64,000 bases of DNA from Shewanella denitrificans OS217 (GTDB lineage: Bacteria > Pseudomonadota > Gammaproteobacteria > Enterobacterales > Shewanellaceae), in the NCBI RefSeq assembly GCF_000013765.1, contig NC_007954.1, positions 1,984,001 through 2,048,000 of the forward strand, given 5' to 3'. The notes beneath the pieces were generated by a model. The model worked only from the letters and a program-made list of their open reading frames with translations, made no database searches and was not told where the DNA came from. Position 1 is the first letter of the stretch. The number at the start of each line of letters is the position of its first letter. The translations under genes and the position numbers were made by a program. Shown in pieces: positions 24,892 through 33,929 of the stretch.

Positions 24892-25434
24892 ATAAAGATC
24901 AAAAGAGCAACAGGGCGACAACCAGCCCCAAATAGAATCAATGACGAAATCACAGGTGTAGCAGAAGTACGTCTGTCAGACATTGAGGGCGAGCCAATTG
25001 GTGTAGTAAGCATCAAGGAAGCACAGAATTTTGCAGATGAAGCAGGGGTGGACCTTGTTGAAATCAGCCCAAATGCTGAGCCGCCTGTTTGTCGCATAAT
25101 GGACTACGGTAAGTTCCTTTTTGATAAGGCGAAAGCCCAGAAAGAACAGAAGAAGAAGCAAAAACAGGTCCAGGTTAAGGAAATAAAATTCCGTCCTGGC
25201 ACTGATGAAAACGACTATCAGGTAAAACTACGCAACCTGATTCGTTTTCTGGAAGATGGGGACAAAGCGAAAATTACGCTGCGTTTCCGTGGTCGCGAAA
25301 TGGCACACCAAAACCTAGGTATGGATCTTTTGAACCGTATCAAGGCTGACTTGGAAGTATATGCGGTTGTTGAATCTTTCCCAAAAATGGAAGGTAGACA
25401 AGCAATTATGGTGCTAGCACCTAAAAAGAAATAG
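24892..25434 (+). CDS. infC: Translation initiation factor IF-3 (ATA start)
   Basis: No ATG gives a full-length IF-3. The frame is open from an ATA at 24892, 8 nt after GGAGG, and translating from it gives the canonical 180 residues (KIKRATGRQPAPNRINDEIT at the N-terminus). IF-3 genes generally start with rare AUU/AUA/AUC codons, which lets IF-3, by proofreading non-canonical starts, limit its own synthesis. The N-domain, lysine-rich linker (DKAKAQKEQKKKQKQ) and C-domain (RGREMAHQNLGMDLL) are intact. The ribosome-binding site lies inside the end of thrS, with 3 nt between stop and start. Confidence 0.95.
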   Translation: MKIKRATGRQPAPNRINDEITGVAEVRLSDIEGEPIGVVSIKEAQNFADEAGVDLVEISPNAEPPVCRIMDYGKFLFDKAKAQKEQKKKQKQVQVKEIKFRPGTDENDYQVKLRNLIRFLEDGDKAKITLRFRGREMAHQNLGMDLLNRIKADLEVYAVVESFPKMEGRQAIMVLAPKKK

Positions 25435-25452
25435 TAGGGCAACCTTTAAAGT

Positions 25453-25478
25453 AGCAAAAGTCTCTTGAGGCTTTTGCT
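25453..25478 (+). promoter_or_regulatory. Hairpin before rpmI, possible L20-control element
   Basis: A perfect 8-bp stem AGCAAAAG / CTTTTGCT with a 10-nt loop lies between infC and rpmI, without a T run. Ribosomal protein L20 represses rpmI-rplT in Escherichia coli through structures in this interval, so this is a candidate element. Its match to the known L20 sites was not tested. Confidence 0.4.
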
Positions 25479-25518
25479 CGCCTTACGTTTATTAATATCC
25501 CAATGCGGAGTTTTAGAA

Positions 25519-25713
25519 ATGCCTAAAATGAAAACAGACAAGGGTGTAGCGAAGCGTTTTAAGAAAACCGCTAATGGTTTCAAACGTAAACAAGCACACT
25601 TACGTCACATTTTGACCAAGAAGAGCACTAAGCGTAAGCGTCACTTACGTGCTAAATGTTTAGTTGCTAAGTCTGATGTGCCAGCAATTGCACGTCAACT
25701 ACCATACGCTTAA
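25519..25713 (+). CDS. rpmI: 50S ribosomal protein L35
   Basis: A 64-aa basic protein of the usual length. The start [20 protein letters not shown] follows GGAG; a longer frame to 25465 adds unrelated residues. Component of the large ribosomal subunit, between infC and rplT as in most bacteria. Confidence 0.97.
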
Positions 25714-25731
25714 TTAAAGGAGAGATGAACA

Positions 25732-26088
25732 ATGCCTAGAGTTAAGCGTGGTGTAACCGCTCGTGCTCGTCACAAGAAAGTACTTAAACTAGCTAAAGGT
25801 TATTATGGCGCACGTAGCCGTACTTACCGTGTTGCTGTTCAAGCAGTAACTAAAGCTGGTCAATATGCTTACCGTGACCGTCGTCAGAAGAAACGTCAAT
25901 TCCGTCAACTGTGGATTGCACGTATCAATGCAGCGGCTCGTCAAAATGGTCTGTCTTACAGCCGTTTCATCAACGGTCTGAAGAAAGCGTCTATCGAAAT
26001 CGATCGTAAGATTTTGGCTGACATCGCTGTTTTCGACAAAGTTGTATTTGCAACGTTAGTTGAAAAAGCAAAAGAAGCATTAAACTAA
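25732..26088 (+). CDS. rplT: 50S ribosomal protein L20
   Basis: A 118-aa basic protein, canonical length, starting [20 protein letters not shown]. It is an early-assembly 23S rRNA-binding protein and, in enterobacteria, the translational repressor of its own operon. AAAGGAGAG precedes the ATG. The operon ends at the terminator directly after it; pheST, which follows in some relatives, is absent here. Confidence 0.97.
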
Positions 26089-26104
26089 TTTATTAGTTAA
26101 GCTC

Positions 26105-26132
26105 AAAAAAGGAACCTCAGGGTTCCTTTTTT
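26105..26132 (+). terminator. Terminator of the thrS-infC-rpmI-rplT operon
   Basis: AAGGAACC / GGTTCCTT stem with a TCAG loop, six A before and T run after. Likely works in both directions. Confidence 0.88.
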
Positions 26133-26239
26133 AATGCCTGAAATTTGATGGTATCAAGCTTCACAGTATGTCGTTATTTATGTATCTTAAAGGGTAAAAT
26201 CTAGCACATGTTTACGCCCAAAAATTTAAGGAAACCTCG

Positions 26240-27349
26240 ATGAGTCAATTGTTTAGTCCAATAATGTTTGGGCCGCTTAAACTTGCTAACCGGATTGTCA
26301 TAGCTCCCATGTGTCAGTATTCGGCCATCGATGGGCAAGCCACCCCTTGGCACAGTTTACACTTAGGTCGGCTGGCACTGTCGGGTGCTGCATTAGTGAT
26401 TCTTGAAGCCACCGCAGTGACGCCTCAGGGCCGAATAAGTTATGCGGATTTAGGCCTTTGGGATGATAACACCCAAGCGGCATTAGCCCAGACACTGGCG
26501 ACTATCAGGCCTTATACAAACACCTTATTGGCTATTCAATTGGCACATGCTGGCCGAAAAGCCTCTGGTGACAAGCCTTGGCATGGCGGAGGGGCGTTAA
26601 CAGCCGATAATCCAAATGGATGGCAAACCATAGCACCCAGTGCCATCACCTTTGATGAGTCTCGGCCTATGCCGTTAGCGGCGACCCTTGAAGATATTCA
26701 AACTATCATTGCAGACTTTGTCGCTTCAGCTAAGCGGGCGGTAAGCTTAGGGTTAGATGCCATAGAGTTGCATGGGGCCCATGGCTATTTATTGCATCAA
26801 TTCCTGTCACCACTCTCGAATCACCGTGATGACAGTTACGGTGGCAGTTTAGAAAATAGAATGCGTTTGATGCTTGAAGTCTTTAGTGCCATGCGCGCTG
26901 TAGTGCCGGCCACTATGGCTCTTGGGGTGAGAATATCGGCGACAGATTGGGTAGAAGGCGGCTGGACTCTTGAGCAAAGTATCGTGCTTGCCAAGGCGCT
27001 GCAACAGCTTGGTTGCGATTTTTTACATGTGAGCAGTGGCGGCTTATCTTCACAGCAAGTCATTCCAATTGAAGCCGGTTATCAAGTGTCTTTTTCTGAA
27101 GCCATCAAGGCACAGGTCAGCATGCCTGTCATTGCTGTGGGGCTTATTACTGAGGCAACACAAGCAGAAGCTATCATTAATACTCATGCCGCAGATGCGG
27201 TAGCCCTTGCAAGAGGTATTCTCTATAACCCTCATTGGGTATGGCATGCGGCGGAGCAATTGAAAGCGACAGTGAATGTGCCGGCGCAATATTTGCGTTC
27301 AGCCCCCCATGGCAGTCAGGCGCAGTTCATTCCTATGAATGTCGACTGA
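26240..27349 (+). CDS. NADH:flavin oxidoreductase, Old Yellow Enzyme (YqjM/XenA-like)
   Basis: A 369-aa FMN-dependent TIM-barrel ene-reductase. IAPMCQYSA near residues 22-30 places it in the YqjM/XenA-like class, where Cys and Tyr at these positions line the active site. HGAHGYLLHQFLSP near 177-190 is the family's second signature. SNHRDDSYGGSLENRMRL and AVALARGILYNPHW fit the FMN phosphate site and C-terminus. Members reduce activated C=C bonds, quinones and nitro compounds with NAD(P)H, usually as stress or xenobiotic defence. AAGGA precedes the ATG. Monocistronic, ending at a bidirectional terminator. Confidence 0.92.
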   Translation: MSQLFSPIMFGPLKLANRIVIAPMCQYSAIDGQATPWHSLHLGRLALSGAALVILEATAVTPQGRISYADLGLWDDNTQAALAQTLATIRPYTNTLLAIQLAHAGRKASGDKPWHGGGALTADNPNGWQTIAPSAITFDESRPMPLAATLEDIQTIIADFVASAKRAVSLGLDAIELHGAHGYLLHQFLSPLSNHRDDSYGGSLENRMRLMLEVFSAMRAVVPATMALGVRISATDWVEGGWTLEQSIVLAKALQQLGCDFLHVSSGGLSSQQVIPIEAGYQVSFSEAIKAQVSMPVIAVGLITEATQAEAIINTHAADAVALARGILYNPHWVWHAAEQLKATVNVPAQYLRSAPHGSQAQFIPMNVD

Positions 27350-27378
27350 GTAGTATGAGTCTTAAAAAGCGATAAAAA

Positions 27379-27404
27379 ATGCCAGCTGATGCTGGCATTT
27401 TTAT
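27379..27404. terminator. Bidirectional terminator between OYE and RND genes
   Basis: ATGCCAGC / GCTGGCAT stem with a TGAT loop, flanked by an A run on the left and a T run on the right. Serves the convergent genes on either side. Confidence 0.85.
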
Positions 27405-27408
27405 TGGG

Positions 27409-27453
27409 TGACTATTAACTCTGTGACTATTAACTCTGTGACTATTAACCCAG
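27409..27453. repeat. Three tandem copies of a 15-bp unit
   Basis: GTGACTATTAACTCT occurs twice perfectly and a third time ending CCA instead of TCT. It lies in the non-coding gap between two convergent genes. Probably replication slippage. Confidence 0.85.
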
Positions 27454-27505
27454 TGTCGGCTAATCAAGTAGCCTTTATTCGCGTATTGAATAAAGGTCTA
27501 ATCGA

Positions 27506-30500
27506 TTAGTTATTCTGGGTATTGGCTGACGTTTCAGCTTCTGGTGAATAAATCCCAATAAGTTTACGCATCATGGCCTTGCTGTCTTCGATAGCTATGT
27601 ACAAACACGGGATCAAACATAAGGTCACGACGGTTGCAAATAACACCCCAAAGGCTAAAGATACCGCCATGGGGATCACCATCTGCGCTTGCATGCTGGT
27701 TTCCGCCATGATGGGCACGAGTCCAATGAAAGTGGTCAAAGAGGTGAGCATAATGGCCCTAAAACGACGACACCCCGCATCGATAACCGCTTGTTTGAGT
27801 GGTACGCCAGCTCGGCGAGAGTGATTGACATAATCCACCATCACCAAGGAGTCATTAACCACCACACCTGCGGCCGCTATTATCCCAAACACAGACAGTG
27901 CACTCAAATCTATGCCCAGTATGATATGACCCAAGACCGAGCCTATCACGCCAAACGGGATCACTGCCATTATCATCACAGGTTGTAGATAAGACTTGAG
28001 CGGAATAGCCAGCAAGCTGTAGATCACCAGTAGGGAGATAATAAAGTCTCGCATCTGAGTATCGGCACTGTCGAGCTGCTCTTGTATGCTGCCAGATACC
28101 TCTGTGTGTACCCTAGGATACTTAGCTAACAGCTCAGGCATAAAGTTATCGCGTATGTCTTTGGCAAGCTTAAAGGGCTCTGCCTGATCAGCATCTACCG
28201 AGGCCCAAACATTAATAGTGCGATTGCCATTTTCACGGCGAATGCTGTTAACGCCCTGAACCACAGCGATTTCTGCTACTTCAGATAAAGGTAACTCGGC
28301 CCCCTGAGAGGTGCGAATGCGCACTTCTTGCACTAAGGCGATGGAGTTTCTTTGCTCTTCAGGGTAGCGCAGCATGACTTTGACTTCTTCGCCGTTACGT
28401 AAGATACGCTGGGCTTCAAGGCCGTAGAAACTGTCACCGACTTGGCCTGCGACATTGGCTAAGGTAAGCCCTAGGCTGCTGGCTAAGGGTTTTAGCTTAA
28501 ACTGCACTTCTTTTGCGCTGGATTGACGACTGTCATTAACATCGCTCACCCCTTTGAGCGAGTTGAGCTTTTCTTTTAACGCCAATGAAGCGGCAACGAG
28601 TTGACCCTCATCTTTGCCTTCCAATCTAAAGCTAATGTCACCGTCTTCACGGCCACCACCAAAGAGACTGTCTTGAATGGTGAATGATTTAACACCAGGT
28701 ATTTTGGGTATGGCTTGACGCCAAAGCTCAGCTACTTCAAAGGTATTAAGTGGTCTAAGTTCGGGATCAACCAGTTTAGTCATGACTTCAGCGCTGGTGC
28801 GTCCACGGAGATCAATTTGCATATCTGAAATCATGCTTTGACCGTATTGCTGCTTAAGATCTTCATCGACCTTATACAAGGCACTTTCGATGGTAAGCGC
28901 CGCGGCAAGGGTTGATTTTTCCGATGCATCGACATTCATTTCAAGTTTCACCCGCGGGAAATCGTGGGGGATCTTAGGTTGACCGATAAAGCGCACTAGA
29001 CCACCGGTATACAAGCCGGCACAGATTAAAATTAAGCTGATAAACACCATGATAACCGTGTAACGGTAATGCACTGCTTTGACTAAGCTCGGACGATATA
29101 CATGGGTGATAAAGTGGCTTAAGTTAACTTCAATTTTACTTTGAACAAAGTTAACCCCGTTTCTGAGCCAATCCAGTGGATTTTTAGAGCCAGGTTTAAC
29201 GATTTTTGGTTTTTTCATGTGAGCCAAGTGAGCTGGCAAAATCAGCTTAGATTCCACAAGTGAAAAAAGCAGACACAATACAACCACAAAGCCAATGGCT
29301 TGGCCGAAAGCGGAGGAAGGTCCATCATCCAAGGTGATAGGTAAGAAGGCGGCGATGGTGGTCAGTACGCCAAACGTCGCTGGCATGGCAACCCGTTTTA
29401 CACCTCTTATTACAGAGTCGATATTCTGGCCATTCTCTTCACACTCGGTATGGGCACTTTCCCCCATGACGATGGCATCATCCACCACGATACCCAGCAC
29501 CAGAATAAAGGCAAACAAGCTAATGACGTTAATGGTGACGTCGATAAATCCCATCGGCATAAACAATAAGGTGCCAAGGAAACACACAGGTAAACCCATC
29601 ATTACCCAGAACGCCAAGCGTACTCGCAAGAATAACGCCAGCATTAAAAACACTAATACGGCACCCGTTTTCATGCTGTCGAGCATTAATTCTAAGCGAC
29701 CATCGAGGTAGTAAGTCATGTCGACCCAAGGCTCAAACTTAACCCCTTGCGGAAGCACTTTTTGTTTCTCAGCGACATAGTCGCGTATGGTGGCCGCCAC
29801 TGTGGTGATGCTTTGATTTTTCGCGGCGCCGATGAAGAAAGTGACCGAATTTTTACCATTAAATTTAGAATACTGAATGCCGTCTTCAAAGCCATCATTG
29901 ACCTTGGCAACATCACCTAAGAGTACGTTAGTCCCATCCTCTAAGGTTACTAATGGTAAGTCTTCAAACTCATAGCCAACATAAGCTTGGTTCTGAACGC
30001 GCAAGTTAATGTAGCCATTTTCAGCCTTGATTTGCCCGGCTGACATATTGCGTGAATAACCGCGCACAGCTTCTGCCACATCATTAAAGGTCAGGCCATA
30101 TTCACGTAACTTGTCTTTACTGACCTCGATGGAAATCTCATAACCCAAGCCGCCATAAAAATCTGAGATATTGACCCCAGGCAGTTGCATTATTTCATCG
30201 TGCACTCGCTCGCCCAACTCCTTAAGCTGTCGTTGAGATAAATCACCATAAAGACTTAAGTACATGACTTCTTGTCTTATTTTAATGCGTTCTATTTTTG
30301 GACTTTCCATGGTGGCAGGGAAGGTGGAGATAGCATTGATTTCAGACTTAACTTCTTCTAACACTTCTTGCGGATCGTATGAGTCTTCTATCTGAAAATA
30401 GCCACTGGCCATATTGCGGTCTGAATAGCTTATTATTCGCTTAAGGCCTTGCACGCTTTCTAGGGCCTGCTCTATCTTAATGGTGATGCCTTCTTCCACT

Positions 30501-30688
30501 TCTTGTGGCGCCGTACCTGGGTAGCCTGCGCTAAATTCTATCCAGTTGATTTCAACGGCGGGGAAAAACTGCTTACGTATGGTATTGGCGGTTAATAAAC
30601 CGCCGACTAAGATGATAAACATCAATAAATTGGCAGCCACTGGATTGCGAGCAAACCAGGCAATGAGCCCTTTGTGAGTGTCTTCCAT
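27506..30688 (-). CDS. RND efflux pump, inner-membrane permease
   Basis: A 1060-aa HAE1-type transporter with 12 predicted membrane segments and two large periplasmic loops. The N-terminus (FARNPVAANLLMFIILVGGL) is typical. The proton-relay segment GIVVDDAIVMGE near residue 402 has both Asp, and VNDSLVMVDYVN marks TM10. RND permeases export drugs, bile-like amphiphiles or metabolites using the proton gradient. It follows the adaptor gene by 2 nt, so the two are co-translated. No outer-membrane factor gene is present; a shared TolC-type channel is presumed. Substrate unknown. Confidence 0.93.
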   Translation of the reverse strand: MEDTHKGLIAWFARNPVAANLLMFIILVGGLLTANTIRKQFFPAVEINWIEFSAGYPGTAPQEVEEGITIKIEQALESVQGLKRIISYSDRNMASGYFQIEDSYDPQEVLEEVKSEINAISTFPATMESPKIERIKIRQEVMYLSLYGDLSQRQLKELGERVHDEIMQLPGVNISDFYGGLGYEISIEVSKDKLREYGLTFNDVAEAVRGYSRNMSAGQIKAENGYINLRVQNQAYVGYEFEDLPLVTLEDGTNVLLGDVAKVNDGFEDGIQYSKFNGKNSVTFFIGAAKNQSITTVAATIRDYVAEKQKVLPQGVKFEPWVDMTYYLDGRLELMLDSMKTGAVLVFLMLALFLRVRLAFWVMMGLPVCFLGTLLFMPMGFIDVTINVISLFAFILVLGIVVDDAIVMGESAHTECEENGQNIDSVIRGVKRVAMPATFGVLTTIAAFLPITLDDGPSSAFGQAIGFVVVLCLLFSLVESKLILPAHLAHMKKPKIVKPGSKNPLDWLRNGVNFVQSKIEVNLSHFITHVYRPSLVKAVHYRYTVIMVFISLILICAGLYTGGLVRFIGQPKIPHDFPRVKLEMNVDASEKSTLAAALTIESALYKVDEDLKQQYGQSMISDMQIDLRGRTSAEVMTKLVDPELRPLNTFEVAELWRQAIPKIPGVKSFTIQDSLFGGGREDGDISFRLEGKDEGQLVAASLALKEKLNSLKGVSDVNDSRQSSAKEVQFKLKPLASSLGLTLANVAGQVGDSFYGLEAQRILRNGEEVKVMLRYPEEQRNSIALVQEVRIRTSQGAELPLSEVAEIAVVQGVNSIRRENGNRTINVWASVDADQAEPFKLAKDIRDNFMPELLAKYPRVHTEVSGSIQEQLDSADTQMRDFIISLLVIYSLLAIPLKSYLQPVMIMAVIPFGVIGSVLGHIILGIDLSALSVFGIIAAAGVVVNDSLVMVDYVNHSRRAGVPLKQAVIDAGCRRFRAIMLTSLTTFIGLVPIMAETSMQAQMVIPMAVSLAFGVLFATVVTLCLIPCLYIAIEDSKAMMRKLIGIYSPEAETSANTQNN

Positions 30689-30690
30689 GT

Positions 30691-31899
30691 TTACTCCTCG
30701 TGGCTCATGGCTAAATCTGTGGCGCTAGCCTCTGTAACAGGCTCTTTTTGCAGTATCTTATCAGCAGGGATAGCAAGCTTCATGCCTTCTACCGGATAAT
30801 CCAGCGCCGAGGTAATAAGGCTCGCGCCATCTTCAATGCCCTCAGCGATGACAACATTGGCGCCTTGTTGGCGGATAATGTTAACGGGTTTATAGCGTAA
30901 GGTTTGTTCTGCATCTAAGGTGGCGATTTGGCCATTTACGACAAGGTGGCGGGGTACTACGGCAACATTACCCGCTTGGCTGCCTTCGATTTGTGCGGTG
31001 ACATAGGTGCCATATCTGAGTTCATTGTTGTGCTGGGATTGAGTCTTTCCCTGTAAACCATAGGGGTCGACAATTTCTGCGATTAAGTAAGTCATACGGC
31101 TCTTACTGTCAACAACCCCTTCGCTTCGCACTATCTTGCCTTGCCATAATTGGGCACTGCCGGCTAAGTTACCCGAGAGAGTGACTCTAGCGTTTAAGCC
31201 TTTATTTTGAAGATATTGCAGCTCTTTATCTGCTAATGGTAAGCGTACCTCGGCTTTATCTGTACTCAGAATGGAGCCAATTAATGAACCTGTACTCACG
31301 TATGAGCCTAAACCAATTTCACGGCTAGCTATCAAGGCATCATAGGGGGCACGAATAACGGTCCGCTCAAGGTTGCGTTGAGCGCGATTAAGACCCGCTT
31401 CGGCACTTTTTTGGCGAGCTATTTCTTGAGCAAGTTGAGGTTTACGTAGACTTAACGCGGTAGGGGTACCGTTGGTGATCAGTGCCCATTCTTTCTCAGC
31501 GACTTTAGCGTTGGCTTTTTCTTGCACTAGTGCGGCTTTACTGGATGCTAAAGTTGCCTCTGCATCCAATAAATTTGATTCATAATCACTGGGATCGATT
31601 TTCGCTAAAATATCCCCCTTCTTAACGAAGCCACCTTTCACAAAGCTCTCTGATAGATAAAGGATTTCACCCGTGACTTGAGAAATTAATTCGGTTTGAT
31701 ATTTAGCGCTGACCACACCATAAGAACTGACGGAGAATGTCATGGATTGGTAGTCTATGGCTTCAATCGACACTAACGGCGTATTGTCCACTTTAGGTTT
31801 TTCCGCAGGAGGTTCTTTTAATGCTGAAATCCCGATAAGTCCTGCGATGCCTACAGCTATCACTGCAATAGGCAATATAATTTGTTTTTTAGTCGCCAC
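30691..31899 (-). CDS. RND efflux periplasmic adaptor (membrane fusion protein)
   Basis: A 402-aa partner of the downstream permease. A GTG start at 31899 follows GAGG. A single N-terminal anchor (IILPIAVIAVGIAGLIGISA) lacks a lipobox Cys. Lipoyl-like half-motifs (GEILYLSESFVKGGFVKKGD and RTVIRAPYDALIASREIGLG) flank a helical hairpin around residues 110-170, and beta-barrel and membrane-proximal domains follow. The adaptor links the RND permease to an outer-membrane channel. First gene of the pair; its promoter lies in the 150-bp divergent gap before the acetyltransferase. Confidence 0.92.
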   Translation of the reverse strand: MATKKQIILPIAVIAVGIAGLIGISALKEPPAEKPKVDNTPLVSIEAIDYQSMTFSVSSYGVVSAKYQTELISQVTGEILYLSESFVKGGFVKKGDILAKIDPSDYESNLLDAEATLASSKAALVQEKANAKVAEKEWALITNGTPTALSLRKPQLAQEIARQKSAEAGLNRAQRNLERTVIRAPYDALIASREIGLGSYVSTGSLIGSILSTDKAEVRLPLADKELQYLQNKGLNARVTLSGNLAGSAQLWQGKIVRSEGVVDSKSRMTYLIAEIVDPYGLQGKTQSQHNNELRYGTYVTAQIEGSQAGNVAVVPRHLVVNGQIATLDAEQTLRYKPVNIIRQQGANVVIAEGIEDGASLITSALDYPVEGMKLAIPADKILQKEPVTEASATDLAMSHEE

Positions 31900-32051
31900 A
31901 ACACGTCCTCTTGTTAAGCTTATGTGTTTTTGTTGTTAGTTCTGCAAAGCCATGTAGACCAGCGTAATGTCAGTATGATAAAGGAAATTTTGTTATTGTG
32001 TGCTGCCAATATGTAAATGTGTATGTCCTATTTAGGGAGAAAAACATCAAG

Positions 32052-32615
32052 ATGCGTAAATTATCTACAACTCGATTCGAATTGACATTAATGACCCTGG
32101 AAGAGAAAGCCCTGTTGTTTGAATTAGATCAAGACCCCGCCGTGATGGAATTCATTAATGGTGGTAAGCCAACGTCTATGGTGGATATAGAAGAAAAGTT
32201 TATTCCACGGCTCGCATGCTACATAAACCCCGATAAAGGCTGGGGCCTGTGGAAGGTAGTAGGAAAAGACTGCATAGAGAATCAAGGTAATAGTTTAGCC
32301 GGAGTGTTTCTAGGCTGGATTTTAGTGCGGCCGATGGGATTTTTCACCGACAGTCCGCGTTTTGATGATATAGAGCTGGGTTGGCGCTTTAAGCAAGTAT
32401 CATGGGGCAAGGGCGTGGCCACAGAAGCAGCCAGTGCCGTGGTAAACTATTTAACGACTCAGGATCAGGTTAACTCTGTTTCTGCTATTGCGGTGGAAGA
32501 AAACCTAGGTTCCATCAAGGTGATGAAAAAGTTAGGTATGACTTTCGTGAAAAAAGCCCCAGAACCTGAAGGACACACAGATACTGAAGTGGTGTTTTAT
32601 CAACGTGCGCTTTGA
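32052..32615 (+). CDS. GNAT-family N-acetyltransferase (RimJ/RimL-like)
   Basis: A 187-aa protein starting MRKLSTTRFELTLMTLEEKA, chosen because the frame before 32052 is not protein-like. The pattern LFELDQDPAVMEFINGG near the start and WGKGVATEAASAVVNYL near residues 115-131 (acetyl-CoA loop, Q/R-x-x-G-x-A variant) is that of ribosomal-protein-alanine acetyltransferase-like GNATs. EENLGSIKVMKKLGM is the usual C-terminal motif. The acceptor substrate cannot be told; many relatives act on small amines rather than ribosomal proteins. Confidence 0.82.
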   Translation: MRKLSTTRFELTLMTLEEKALLFELDQDPAVMEFINGGKPTSMVDIEEKFIPRLACYINPDKGWGLWKVVGKDCIENQGNSLAGVFLGWILVRPMGFFTDSPRFDDIELGWRFKQVSWGKGVATEAASAVVNYLTTQDQVNSVSAIAVEENLGSIKVMKKLGMTFVKKAPEPEGHTDTEVVFYQRAL

Positions 32616-32660
32616 TACTCCCAGTGTTCTGGGAAATATAACCCCCTCTTGCAGTAATAA

Positions 32661-32690
32661 AAAAGCCAGTCAATTACGACTGGCTTTATT
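32661..32690. terminator. Bidirectional terminator
   Basis: GCCAGTC / GACTGGC stem with an AATTAC loop, preceded by A residues and followed by TTTATT. Shared by the convergent acetyltransferase and trxB. Confidence 0.82.
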
Positions 32691-32730
32691 GTGATTTTAT
32701 CGTTTATACAGCAGATGTATGAACTTAGGG

Positions 32731-33684
32731 CTACTTTTTAGCGTCCAAATAACGCTCAGCATCTAATGCGGCCATGCAGCCTGTACCTGCAGAAGTGATG
32801 GCTTGACGATAATGTTGATCCATCACGTCACCACAAGCGTAAACACCTTCTATGCTGGTTTGAGTGGCATTGCCTTGAAGACCGCTGTTGACTTGTAAGT
32901 AACCGTGCTTCATCTCTAGCTGGCCTGCAAATATGCCTGTATTTGGACTGTGACCGATAGCAATGAATACACCGGCAACCGCTAAGTCTGTGACTACGCC
33001 ATCTTTAGTGCTTTTCTTTCTAAGACCTGTAACGCCCATGGCATCACCAGTCACTTCTTCTAGAGTACTGTCTAAATGAAGAATAATATTACCGTTCGCC
33101 ACTTTATCCATTAAGCGGTCGATTAATATTTTTTCAGAGCGAAAGCTGTCGCGGCGGTGAATTAAATGCACTTCTGAAGCGATATTGCTCAAATACAAGG
33201 CTTCTTCAACGGCAGTGTTGCCACCGCCTACTACAGCAACCTTCTGGTTGCGATAGAAAAAACCATCACAGGTTGCACAAGCTGAAACACCGCGGCCCAT
33301 GAAGGCTTCTTCCGAAGGCAAGCCTAGGTATTTAGCAGATGCCCCCGTTGCAATGATTAAAGCATCACAAGTGTATTCACCGTTGTCACCTTTTAGGCGA
33401 AACGGGCGCTCAGTCAGTGTGACTTCATTGATGTGATCGAACAGGATTTCGGTATCAAATTTTTCGGCGTGCTTTTGCATGCGCTCCATTAATGCAGGAC
33501 CTGTTAAGTCATCGGCATCACCTGGCCAGTTTTCGACTTCGGTGGTGGTTGTCAATTGACCACCTTGCTGCATCCCTGTGATCATCACAGGCTTTAAATT
33601 TGCGCGTGCAGCGTAAACCGCAGCGGTGTAACCAGCAGGGCCTGAACCTAAGATTAGAAGGTTACTATGACGAGCTTCACTCAT
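32731..33684 (-). CDS. trxB: Thioredoxin reductase
   Basis: A 317-aa FAD/NADPH enzyme that keeps thioredoxin reduced. The FAD-binding start is LLILGSGPAGYTAAVYAARA. The redox-active CATC is at about 136-139 (ACATCDGFFYR), the NADPH site is VAVVGGGNTAVEEALYLS, and the C-terminal FAD motif is GVYACGDVMDQHYRQA. Length and motif order are those of bacterial low-molecular-weight TrxB. GGAG precedes the ATG. Monocistronic. Confidence 0.96.
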   Translation of the reverse strand: MSEARHSNLLILGSGPAGYTAAVYAARANLKPVMITGMQQGGQLTTTTEVENWPGDADDLTGPALMERMQKHAEKFDTEILFDHINEVTLTERPFRLKGDNGEYTCDALIIATGASAKYLGLPSEEAFMGRGVSACATCDGFFYRNQKVAVVGGGNTAVEEALYLSNIASEVHLIHRRDSFRSEKILIDRLMDKVANGNIILHLDSTLEEVTGDAMGVTGLRKKSTKDGVVTDLAVAGVFIAIGHSPNTGIFAGQLEMKHGYLQVNSGLQGNATQTSIEGVYACGDVMDQHYRQAITSAGTGCMAALDAERYLDAKK

Positions 33685-33929
33685 TTTTTATTCTCCATGG
33701 GCATGCCTTAAGCAATTTGCATGGGATTGTAGGGAATTTACCGCCTTGGGTAAAGACCAGCACAGATAACAAAAACGATTGAAATAATCTGAACTGTCAA
33801 TTAAGCACACCAAAGGTCGTCTTTTATAGAATATGGCTAGTTGCGTCTTAACGTATATTTGAAATACATTGAGCATAACAATGTCAATAAGGACATTAAT
33901 TATGCAATAGCGAATATGTCATTTTCAAT

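Noticed and set aside
26240..27349. 2,4-dienoyl-CoA reductase instead of Old Yellow Enzyme
   Set aside because: The protein is only 369 residues and lacks the C-terminal FAD/NAD domains and Fe-S cysteines of that enzyme.
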